64,000 bases of DNA from Pyropia yezoensis (Eukaryota > Rhodophyta > Bangiophyceae > Bangiales > Bangiaceae), in contig CM020618.1 in the NCBI GenBank assembly GCA_009829735.1, positions 17,221,346-17,285,345 on the forward strand. The letters run 5' to 3'. The notes under the pieces are model-generated. The model worked only from the letters and a program-made list of their open reading frames with translations, was not told where the DNA came from and made no database searches. Each line of letters opens with the position of its first letter. Within the stretch, counting starts at the first letter, position 1. This document shows positions 48,115 to 58,005 of this stretch, piece by piece. The translations under genes and the position numbers were made by a program.

Positions 48115-51095
48115 CGGCTGAAATAGGTGGGGGGGCGGCTGGTACAGGTGGGGGGGCGGCCGCAACCGGTGGAGGGGCGGCTACCACCGGCGGGGGGGGG
48201 GGCGCTTCCGGTTGGGGGCGGCCGCGGCCGGCGAGGGGGCGGCCGCTACCGGTCGGGGGCGGCCGCGACCGGCGGTGGGGCGGCCGCTACCGGTGGGGGG
48301 GCGGTTGCTACCTGCTGGCGAGTGGCCGCTGCTGACGGGGGGGCGGCTGCTGCCGGTGGGGGGCGGCTGCTACCGGCGGGCGGGCGGCTGGTACAGGTGG
48401 GGGGCTTCTGGCACAGGCGGGGGGGCGGGCGCAACCGGTGGGGGGGCGGCTACCACCGGCGGGGGGGGGGGCGCTACCGGTGGGGGGCGGCCGCGGCCGG
48501 CGAGGGGGCGGCCGCCCCCGGTGGGGGGCGGCCGCGACCGGCGGTGGAACGGCCGCTACCGGTGGGGGGGCGGCCCTGGCCGGCGAGGGCGCGGCCGCAA
48601 CCGATGGGGGGCGGCCGCAACCGTCGGTGGGGCGGCCGCTACCGGTGGGGGGGCGGCTGCTACGGGCTGGCGGGTAGCCCCTGCGGACGGCGGGGCGGCT
48701 GCCACGGGTGGGGGGCGGCTGCTACCAGGGGGGGGCGGCTGCTACTGGCGAGGGGCGGCTGGTACAGGTGGGGGGCTTCTGCTACAGGCGGGGGGGAGTC
48801 GGCTACTGGGGGGGGCAGCTGCTACCGGCTGGCGGGCGGCCGCTACCGGCTCGGGGGCGGCCGCTACCGGTGGGGGGCGGCCGCGGCCGGCGAGGGGGCG
48901 GCGGCTACCGGTTGGGGACCGCCGCTAACGGCGAGGGGGCGGCTGCTTCCGGCGGGGGGGAGGCTGTAGTGGCCCGGAAGGCGGCAGGTGCCGTTGAGGG
49001 GCGGCTTGTAGCGGGCGGGGGGGCGGCTGCTGCCAGTGGGGGGCGGCTGGCACCGGCGGGGGGGCGGCCGCTACCGGTTGGGGGGCGGCGGCTACCGGCT
49101 GGCGGGCGGCTGCTGCGGATGGGGGCGCGGATGCTACCGGTGGGGGGCGGCTGCTACCGGAGGTGGGGCGGCCGGTACAGGTGGGGGGCGGCTGGTAGAG
49201 GCGGAGGGGCGGCGGCTACGGGTGGGGGGCGGCCGCTACCAGCGGGGCGGCGGCCGCTTCCGGTGGGGGGCGGCCGCGGCGGGCAGGGGGGCGGCTGTTA
49301 ATGGTGGGGGGCGGCCGCTACCGTTAAGGGGGCGGCTCCTACCGGTAGGGAGCGGCTGGCGTGGCCGGGGGGGCGCTTTCTACAGGAGGGGGACGGCTTT
49401 TTACGGCGGGGGATTGGGCGCTCCAAGTGCGGGGCGGTTTGTACCGGCAGGGGGGCGGCTCCTCGAGGTAAGAGGTAGCTCGTACCTGCGAGGGGGCGGC
49501 CGCTACCGCTGGGGGGCGGCCGCGAAACGCGGGGGGGGGGGCTCTTACTGGTTGGGGGCGGTTACTACCTGCGGGGGGGCGGCCGCTACCGGTGGGGGGC
49601 GGCCGCGACTGGCGGGGGCGCGGCCGCTACCGGTGGGGGGCGGCCGCGACCGGCGGCGGGGCGGCTGCTACCGGTGGGGGCGGCCGCTACCGGCGAGGGG
49701 TCGGCTGCTACCGGCGGGGGAGCGGCTGCAGTGGCCGGGAGGGCGGCTGGTGTCGTTAAGGGGCGGCTGGTAGCGGGCGGGGGGGCGCCTACTGCCAGTG
49801 GGGGGCGGCTGGCACCGGTTGGGGGGCGGCCGCTACCGGTGGGGTGGCGGGTGCTACCGCCGGGGGGGCGGCCGCTACCTGTGTCGGGCGTCCGGTACCG
49901 GCGGCGTTACGGCGGCTACAGATGGGGGGCGGCCGTGGCCGGCGGGGGGGGGGCTGCTGCTGGTGGGGGGCGGCCGCGACCGCCGCGGGGGCGGCTGCTA
50001 CCGGTGGGGAGCAGCCGCGACCGGCGTTGGGGCGGCTGCTACCTGTTGGGGGGCGGCTGGTACCGGCTGTGGGGCTGCTGCTGCGGCCGTTGGGGCGGCA
50101 GGTACCTGCGGGGGTGCGGTCGGTACCGGTGGGGGGCTTCCGCTCCCGGCGGGGGGGCGGCTGGTTCCGGCTGTTGGGCTGCTGCTGCGGCCGTTGGGGC
50201 GGCGGGTACCGGCGGGGGAGAGGACGGTACCGGTGCGGAGCGCCCACTGCCTGTGCGGGGGCGGCTGATACCGGCAGGGGGGCTGTTGGTACCGGGGGGG
50301 CGACTGCTATCTGTGGGGGGCGGCTCATATCGGCGGGGGTCGGGCGCGACCGGTCGGGGGCGGCCGCTACCGGCGGGGGGGTGGCTGGTCCCGGCGAAGG
50401 GGCTGCTGCTACTGGTGGGGGAGCTGCCGGTAGTACCTGCGTGGGAGCGGCTGCTACAGGTGGGGGGCGGCTGGTACCGCCGAGGGGGCGGCAGCTTCCG
50501 ATGGAGGGCGGCTCGTACGGGTGGGAGGGCTGCTGGTTCGGGCCGGGGGGCGGCTCCAGTGGCCGGGGGGGCGGCTGCTGTCGGTAAGTAGTTGCTGCTG
50601 CGGCCGTGTGGGCAACCGCTTCCGGTGGGGTCCGGCTGCTGCGGCCATGGGGGCGGCTGCTACCGGTGGGGGGCGGCTGCTACTGGCGGGTGGGCTGCTG
50701 GTTCGGGCGGGGCGGCCGCCGCTACGGGTTGGGGGCGGCCGCTACAGGCGGGGGGGCGGCTGGTGCCGGCGGGGAGGCGGCAGGTCCCGGCGGGGGGGCG
50801 GCCGCTACCGGTGCGGGGTTGGCCGCTCCCAGTGAGTGGGCGGCTAGTCCCGTCGGAGGGGCGTCAGATATCGCCGGGGGGGCGGCTGCTGCCAGTGGGG
50901 GGGGGCTGGTGCCGGCCGGAAGGCTGCAGATATCGGAAGGGGGGCGGCCGTTTCTTGTGTGGGGCGGCCGCTACCGGCGGGAAAGTGGCTGGTCCCTGCG
51001 GGCCGGCGGCAGGTACCAGCGGGGGGGCGCCCTCTACAGGTGGGGGGCGGCAGGTGCCGGCCGGGGGGCGGCCGCTACCGGCGGGGGGGTAGCCG
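48115..51095 (+). repeat. G-rich minisatellite, left arm
   Basis: More than 100 imperfect units of about 20 bp with core GGCGGCNGCTACCGGTGGGG. Variation is at a few positions (CTACCGG / CGACCGG / GTACAGG). Long open frames here are repeat artefacts. Confidence 0.9.
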
Positions 51096-52442
51096 CCGCC
51101 CCCTACCCGTAACCGCCGCCCCCCCGCCTGTCCCAGCCGCGCCCCACCTGTACCAGCCGCCCCGCCGCCTGTAACAGCCGCCCCCCACTGGTAGCAGCCG
51201 CGCCCCCATCCGCAGCAGCCGCCCGCCAGCCGGTAGCCGCCGCCCCCCAACCGGTAGCGGCCGCCCCCCCGCCGGTAGCAGCCGCCCCCCACCGGAGGCA
51301 GCCGCGCCCCCATCCGCAGCAGCCGCCCGCCAGCCGGTAGCCGCCGCCCCCCAACCGGTAGCGGCCGCCCCCCAGCCAGTGCGAGACGCCCCCCACTGGC
51401 AGCAGCCGCCCCCCCGCCCGCTACCAGCCGCCCCTTAACGGCACCAGCCGCCCTCTGGGACACGGCAGCCTCCCCCCCGCCGGAAGCAGCCGCCCCCTCG
51501 CCGTTAGCGGCGGCCCCCAACCGGTAGCCGCCGACCCCTCGCCGGCCGCGGCCGCTTCCCACCGGAAGCGGCCGCCCCCCCACCGGTTGCGGCCGCCCCA
51601 CCGCCTGTAGCAGAAGCCCCCCACCTGTACCAGCCGCCCCCCCGCCGGTAGCAGCCGCCCCACACCGGTGGCAGCTGCCCCCCCGTCCGCAGCGGACGCC
51701 CGTCAGCCGGTAGCGGCTGCCCCCCCACCGGTAGCGGCCGCCCCACCGCCGGTTGCAGCCGCCCCCCACCGGGGGCGGCCGCCCCGTCGCCGGCCGCGGC
51801 TGCTCCCCACCGGTAGCGGGCCCCCCCCCGCCGGTGGTAGCCGCCCCCCCACCGGTTGCGGCCACCCCCCCGCCTGTACCAGCCGCCCCCCACTTGTAGC
51901 AGCCGCCCCCCCGCCGGTAGCAGCCGCCCCCCACCGGTGGCAGCTGCCCCCCCGTCCGCAGCGGCCACCCGCCAGCCGGTAGCAGCTGCCCCTCCACAGG
52001 TTGCGGCCGCCCCCCTGCCAGTCGCGGCCGCCCTTCACCGGTAGCGGCCGCCCCTTCCCTGGCTGCGGCCGCCCCCCACCGGCAGCGCCCCCCCCCCCGC
52101 CAGCAGCAGCCGCCCCCCCACCGTTTGCGGCCGCCCCCCCGCCGGCTGCGGCCGCTCCCCACCTGTAGCAGCCGACCCCCACCGGTAGCAGCCGCCCCCC
52201 ACCGGTAGCAGCCGCCCCCCCGTCCGCAGCAGCCGCCCGCCAGCTGGTAGCAGCCGCCCCTCCACAGGTTGCGGCCGCCCCCCTGCCAGTCGCGGCCGCC
52301 CTCCACCGGTAGCGGCCGCCCCTTCCCTGGCTGCGGCCGCCCCCCACCGGTAGCGCCCCCCCCCCCGCCAGTGGTAGCCGCCCCCCCACCGGTTGCGGCC
52401 GCCCCCCCGCCGGCTGCGGCCGCTCCCCACCTGTAGCAGCCG
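51096..52442 (-). repeat. C-rich minisatellite, right arm (inverted)
   Basis: Same unit as the left arm but reverse complemented (CCCCACCGGTAGCGGCCGCC). The orientation changes within a few bases at 51090-51105. Confidence 0.9.
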
Positions 52443-52889
52443 ACCCCCCGCCGGAAGCAGCCGCCCCCCTCCGGTAGCAGCCGCCCCCCCGCCCGCAGCG
52501 GCCGCCCCCTCGCTGGTTCCCGCTGCCCCCCCACCGGTAGCGGCCGCCGCCCCGGTTGCAGCGGCCGGCGGCAGGCGGCAGCCTGGCGCGTGGCGGCCAG
52601 GGTACGCTCGCCCGCGTCCCATTTTTTGGCGCCTGCCCCAGCCCCTTTGGCTGGCCCGCTACCTCCGTGCTGCAGTAGACACCATCCCCCTGCATTCCTG
52701 AGTCATCCCCCGTGGTCCCTCGCCACTTCCGGCATCTCCCATGGCCGTAGCGGTCTATCGTCGGCCGTAGCTGCGCCCTCCAGACGCGTCAATTTCCCAG
52801 TGTGACGAACTTGCAGGCTGATAGAGACGAATCCGCAGGCTGCGGGCCTCGCGCGAGCGAACTAGCAGTCTGCAAGTTCGAACGAGTAT
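52443..52889 (-). repeat. Right terminal inverted repeat of the foldback element
   Basis: Inverted partner of 47668-48114. Confidence 0.9.
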
Positions 52890-53702
52890 ATCCTACCTCC
52901 TGCTCGAGCAGAAGAAGGCACTGCACAGCGCTTTGTAGACGCTTCCTGGAAACTGAGATTGACCGGCTTGGAAAAGCCTGGAAGAAGATCTTTGGAAGCT
53001 TTCCGTGGCGATCCTGGCATCACGGTTGGCACGCAACAAAACTAGATAGGTTATTAATGTAATATACATCCAAAATACGTTTATCAAGATAGATCTTCCG
53101 GAAGCTCCTGTGACTAATCTGAGTGCCCTTCCATGCTGATCCCCCCATTTTGTCCCGAGAGACCGGGACTGAGACTGCCTTTTAGTACGACTTGTTAATG
53201 CTTCTAATGAAACATCAATGGAAGCACCCTCCAGGAAGAGAGGGGGGCTGATACCGAAGCTTCGCACACAGAGCAGGACTTCGTCATCTGTGTCACTGTA
53301 ATGAACTCCCAAGTGCAAAATACCCAACACCCTCTTCAAGGAGAACATGTGGCAGGCGCCACGTGGCGCTTCACGAACCGGCTGGCAACCAGAAGCACAA
53401 CACAGCGGTGTTGTCAGCAGTTTTCTTTCCTCTTCATTTTCTGCCTGCTTGGTACGTCTCTCGGCGGTTATTCCAATACATCGCCCCTGCTGGCCATAGC
53501 CCATCGGTGGCCAACGTTCCCAGAGGCGCGGCCGCAACAGCCCCTGGCCGACGACTCCTCCAGCAGCGGGGCGCTCCCCCACGTACTCCCCCCCCATCCG
53601 TGGACACCCCCGCCCCACCAAGCATTGGGGGCCGCCCCCATGCCCCCCCCTCACCTCTGTAGCGAAAACAAGCGTGGATGCTTCACAAAGGAGCTTCGCT
53701 AA
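52890..53702. other. Spacer between foldback element and Helitron
   Basis: Near 50% GC. A 253-codon minus-strand frame (52893-53654) has no motif and starts in C-rich sequence, so I do not call it. Contains the older Helitron-like hairpin at 53205-53252. Confidence 0.4.
53205..53252 (-). repeat. Degenerate second copy of the Helitron 3' end
   Basis: AACATCAATGGAAGC...GAGAGGGGGGCTGATA, a diverged copy of the terminal segment at 53707-53755. The CTRR terminus is not recognisable here (CATTAG on the minus strand), suggesting an older insertion. Confidence 0.6.
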
Positions 53703-53720
53703 TTAGGAAACATCAATGGA

Positions 53721-53749
53721 AGCCCCCCCTCGGAGTCGAGAGGGGGGCT
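53721..53749 (-). terminator. Helitron 3' terminal hairpin
   Basis: AGCCCCCC... paired with ...GGGGGGCT around an 8 to 9-base loop, 14 bases from the CTAA terminus. In Helitrons such hairpins mark the end of rolling-circle transfer. Confidence 0.75.
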
Positions 53750-53811
53750 GATAGCGCAGCACTCCTCGCAAGTAATAGGCACAATGGGGCATGTCAAACG
53801 ATATGCAACGA

Positions 53812-55290
53812 TCATTGGCCAGTGCGGCTGCGCAAGTACTCAAAGTGACAGGTGATCATAGTGATTTTTTGCCAGTGCTTCTCGATATCGTCCCAAGTCA
53901 GCGGCCTCAACAACGCCAAATGGCCCAGTTCCTTCACACGTGAAAAGGACACATAGATAGAACAAGCGGCTTGAAAATGAATTGCATCCCCGAGAAGCAA
54001 TTGAAGTGTAAGAGATTGCACTTTGTGTACGGATGATGCATCAGCTGGAACCAGAGGTCGCTGCCACAGTACGGCAGAGAAAAAGTTCAAAATGTAAGAT
54101 TTCCGCGCTTCAATAGCTATCACTCGACGAGCGCTTTTAGAAATCGAAGGACCGCGGTAGCATCCTTCATCTAATTGCATTATAACGACTGGGAGATCGA
54201 CAACATCTGAGCAGTCCTCCATACGGGAGGCCGCGGCTTGGCGACTTTCGTGTGGGTCGACAGTGGGTGAGCTGTAGATTTCCATCACCGCCGCACATGC
54301 CCCGTTGTACAAGTTTAGTTCTACGCATATGTTCTCCTTTGAACGAACCCGATCGCCTTAAAATGTACAGAACGCGTTCGCGACAAACTTTTCACGCGCT
54401 GCTGACGTTCGGTGCCGCACCAAGCATCAGGAAATGTTGTTGGCGTGCTCGGTTGTCGTGATGCCTCCCCTTGCTTTTCAACTGAGCTTGACATGGGTGC
54501 ACGATCTGACGGCTTCTCTTGGTCCTCTATGAACATTTGTTGACCCACATGCAGCGACCAACGTTGCCTCGTTGTGCATAACGGCCACACGGTTGGCTCC
54601 GACGAACAGAAGAGCGTTCTCAAACTCGTCCTCTTTAACAGGTCCTCGTGGATACGTAACCCGCTTGTTTATCATATCAATATCCTCCTGCGTCGATATG
54701 CTCAATCGCAGCCGTGATAACAAACTATAGAATGGGCCAAAGTTTTGTTGCTCTATGGATAGCTCGAAGAACGCGTCGCAGTCCATCTAGTAATCACGTC
54801 CAACCAGTTCTTCGACACATAGTTTGCGTTCATGCTTCCCCGGCCACAACGTCTTTCCACCAACCGGGCCCAGTTGATATGGATCTCCAGCCATTATAAC
54901 GTATAGTCAAGAAAAAAGATACGCTTTTTGCCAGGAAACATGTTACCTAGGCGGGCGCTGATTTTGTACAGAGTTTCGGGTGACAAAAAGCTGATTTTAT
55001 CAATTACCAAGACACTAACGTCGTGTCATTCATGCTGAAAACGCGTTAATGAAGAGTCGGGCACAGCGCTAACAAACTGCTTCCTTTTACTTCGAGGGCG
55101 TTGTGTGGTGTCATACCTCCAACGTCCGCAGCACAAACACCTGAATATGCGGTTTTGACCAGTGAGCAGTGACGCCGCCGGACAGTACTCGCGTGCTCAC
55201 CTGTACGACTATTCGAACGGAGTTCCAACAACATGCCGATTGTGTCTATTAAGTATGAAAAATTCTGTTCCTCCAGAATCTGTGAGAACT
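53812..55290 (-). pseudogene. Helitron Pif1-like helicase domain, degenerate
   Basis: Reads from about 55290 down to 53812 with several stops and frame changes. The Walker A region near 55265 is LTDSGGTEFFIL, having lost the GKT needed for ATP binding. Walker B near 54995 reads LVIDKISFLS, with Lys for the usual Glu. Motif III near 54880 is VIMAGDPYQLGPVGG. Further parts follow: MDCDAFFELSIEQQNFGPFY (54786) and the C-terminal motifs MYNGACAAVMEIYS (54312) and SSVHKVQSLTLQLLLGD with YVSFSRVKEL (about 53940-54010). Order and motifs are those of Pif1/RecD family helicases of Helitrons. It cannot be active. Confidence 0.88.
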
Positions 55291-55298
55291 ACTCACTT

Positions 55299-56264
55299 CT
55301 AGCACATGCCGCCCACAAGCTCAGCCCAGACACCCTTGTATATTCTTCTCTGTTCAGAATTCACAGAGGCAACCCTGTCCGCGAAGATTGCACGTAGATT
55401 AGGAAGAGCAGGATCGATACCGTCGCACGTTTCTTCATTGCCACTCTCCGCGCGGCCGTTGCTGGCGAAAAATTGTTTTGTGAGCTCGAGTGCACGTCTT
55501 GCGTGTTTTGTGTTTGTATTACGAGCATGGCTGATTCGCATGCCTGGCATGGCCATTGTCTCAAGGGTCGGAAGCCTCATCGGATCGGATTCCAAGCCAA
55601 CGTCGAGTTCTGGTTTGTCCAAAGCATCATCTCTAGCATTCAATTGTGAACCTCCAGCATCGCCGGCTTCACTGTCTTCACTACCCGAAAATTCATCCAT
55701 GTAAAAAGTGCTTTCCTCTTCTTCGGTCCTGCGTCTATCCGCAGCCTGCTGGTGATGCATGTGCGATTCCTGGTTTAATAACGATTTATAGCGCGGGATG
55801 AAACTTCGTATAGATGAGCTCGCATCTCGTCCAGCAGCCGATCTAAGAACTGAAGAAGAGTCCTCGCCGTCAGGAACGATGCCACTAAGTGAGCGCCAGG
55901 GAGCATGAAGATACCACATGGCCTTGTCAAACGTTTCGCCATCGGATGATTCGATTCGAGCGCGAACAAAGACGATGGCATCAGTTCGACGCCGAATAAC
56001 GTACTCGTATCGGCCGACGGGGGTTCTTAGCTTCAAAAGAGCGGTCACCGCAGTGGACGTACAGTACTTATTCGTGAATTCGAATAATGAGATGTCGTTC
56101 AACGACACAGGTTGCTCGATGTAAAGCGAGACCAATGCATTCGTCTGACTCACCGATCCATCCGTTGTCACGAACATATTTTGCGTGGATTCCGCATTCG
56201 GGTCTTTTGCTAAGCGAAGAATCAGGCTGAGCAACGCTACAAAACCTCGACTCGAGCTGCACAT
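55299..56264 (-). pseudogene. Helitron Rep-helicase linker region
   Basis: 321 open codons. YIEQPVSLNDISLFEFTNKY and WYLHAPWRSLSG resemble the segment between Rep and helicase in Helitron proteins. An acidic stretch follows (EEEESTFYMDEFSGSEDSE). It ends VNSEQRRIYKGVWAELVGGMC just before the helicase Walker A region, where TAG and TGA interrupt the frame. No independent start is implied. Confidence 0.75.
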
Positions 56265-56509
56265 GCTCTTTCCAGTACGAATCCCGAGTGCTTAGCACGG
56301 GCAAAGCGATTCGTCGTACCATACTCTTTTCAGTGTGCTTTGACGCATTTCATGAGATGTGATACGAAGTCCTGGGTGTGTACTTGGACTTTTCGTATCT
56401 CGTCAAGTATGATGCTCTGTCCACTGCAGCTCCAAAAGCGTCCTGCAATACTTGAATATCCATGTTCGCCCCCCAACAACTTAAAATGCTGGGGTTGTAC
56501 GTATTGACG

Positions 56510-58005
56510 CGGCGATGGTTTCTTTCTGGTGAGATAACAAGCTTCGTTTTTCCATTTCGAAAACCTCGCTGTAGATGGGTTTTTAGACGAGGGTAACCAA
56601 ACCTACACGGGGAGTGTCGGCCGTTCGGCTTTCAGTTCTTGTTGCAGCGATGTGCTTCGACGCATTGGACAAGGGCTGCGACATGCGTCTGAGAAATTGG
56701 ACATGAGATCTCATGCAGCCGAGCCCGCATCATGCAGGGATGCATCACTTTCGACATGCCGACATCCAATATGTCCGGAGTTAGCTTTGCCGACAACACA
56801 CTAGCGACGTCTTCCAGCAGCTGAGCTGGAATGACCCCGACGGAGAGACGGGACTAGTCTGGACAATATTCAACTCACAGCAGCATGTCAATGTGCGGTG
56901 AGCCCTGCTCTTGCAATTCAAATAGCCAGAAATAGTCCTTAACAGTTCCTAAGAGCCGAACTTCTCCCATAGTGATATCATCCCAAGGTGTAGTCGGTCG
57001 AGAGTTGAAATGTTCGACCGCCAGGTTTGGATTCGATGCCAGAGCCTCGGAGCATTGTGTTTTTGACGGTGCTGCTACGTTCGGGAGAGTAGTAGTCGGA
57101 AGAGCCTGCTTCAAAAAGTCCAACCAGAGCCAGTCGCAGGCACTTAGATTCATGAGCAAGGTTGGCTGACGCAGCACAGGAGATCGCACCATGGCTTGTA
57201 CTTCGGTAGAGTTTGATCGCCAATACCCTTGGGATCCTTGCACGGTTGTCATCTGCTGGGTCATGGAGTCTGTACACCTGTCTAGCGCTGCAGCATTTTC
57301 TTCGCGCGTTAAGTCTGCCTGACCCACGCTGTCCACAATGGCTTTCATCAAAGTAGCGAGCTCTTTCGATTCTTCTAGTGAAGACTTTATCCCGTTGACA
57401 GTGCGCTTCTGGATTACTGAGTGCACAAAGAAAATGAAGGATGCTTCTGGACTAAATCGCCTGTGGTGCAATCGCAACAAATGAGCCACTAACTCAGCTT
57501 CGGATACAGGTCGCTGTCGAACATGAGACGGTCCCCCAGGGCCACGAAAGAACGGCTGAGGAAGTCCCATTTCGTAGAGGCCTTCGTTACTGCGTATTGT
57601 AGGAAATGCCCGCTTGTCTGTGCCGAGACCGTGTTCAGGGTCATGCCCTGGCACCAACGCTATCGGATAGTTTTTCCCCGAATACGCTCCTGCAGCAATC
57701 CTGCGTACAGGCTTATCGTCGGACGTGTCGATGATAAAAACGGTACCCCGGATCTGGACGCGCCTGTTGGCACCGAATGCCGTTGTAATCGAATTGACGT
57801 CGTCTGATGTGACCAAATGGGGGTTACAATATGGCCCATTCCCTATCACACAGAGAGTTGATCCATTGACAACGTTGTGAACTACATACTTCGCCGCGCA
57901 AGGTGTGGACGTGACTGGCAGGGATGCTCCAGCCGTGGCGATCTCAGGCTGTGCGGCTCGTGTGCTCCTCACCGTCGCTTTCGCCACTGCGCGGCAGGGG
58001 TCCAA
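56510..58005 (-). pseudogene. Helitron N-domain and Rep (HUH) region, degenerate
   Basis: Open from upstream of 58005 to a TGA at 56874-56876. The N-domain shows GSQGYWRSNSTEVQAMV and PTLLMNLSACDWLWLDFLK. The HUH motif reads LQEQGSPHIDMLL: the second catalytic His is Asp, and the next Trp codon is TGA. The same frame continues past TGA, TAG (about 56851) and another TGA (about 56632) with CPISQTHVAALVQCVEAHRC and HSPCRFGYPRLK, the Cys/His region that follows HUH in Helitrons. The N-terminal start is not an ATG. Several independent lesions mean the protein is dead. Confidence 0.9.

Larger units (their letters stand above)
47668..52889. mobile_element. Giant foldback element: long TIRs around a strand-switching minisatellite
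   Basis: 5.2-kb structure with ends ATACTCGTT...AACGAGTAT. The outer 447 bp at each side are near-perfect inverted copies. Inside, the left arm (about 48,000-51,090) is a G-rich array of units near 20 bp (GGCGGCCGCTACCGGTGGGG type). From about 51,100 to 52,560 the same unit appears as its reverse complement, so GC skew inverts. Both ends are flanked by TA. No transposase is encoded. It resembles foldback-type transposons in structure, but the family is not identified. Confidence 0.8.
53703..58005 (-). mobile_element. Decayed Helitron (rolling-circle transposon), 5' end not located
   Basis: On the minus strand the order is Helitron N-domain, Rep HUH region, a linker and Pif1-type helicase, all with stops or frame breaks. 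The 3' end fits the Helitron rule: a GC-rich hairpin (53721-53749), about 14 bases, then CTAA (minus strand, 53703-53706) followed by T. The 5' TC end upstream of 58005 could not be found by eye. GC is about 50%, against more than 70% around it. Confidence 0.85.

Noticed and set aside
48000-52560. Possible CRISPR-like array of short regular repeats
   Set aside because: Units are contiguous and degenerate with no unique spacers, there are no cas genes, and the host is a eukaryote.
48127-52695. Many 150-550 codon frames rich in GGRPLPVGGR-type repeats
   Set aside because: They follow the 20-bp minisatellite in all frames and on both strands of the foldback element, with no start context or ordered segment.
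52893-53654. 253-codon minus-strand frame next to the foldback element
   Set aside because: It crosses the old Helitron hairpin and C-rich unrelated sequence, with no motif; chance openness is plausible.
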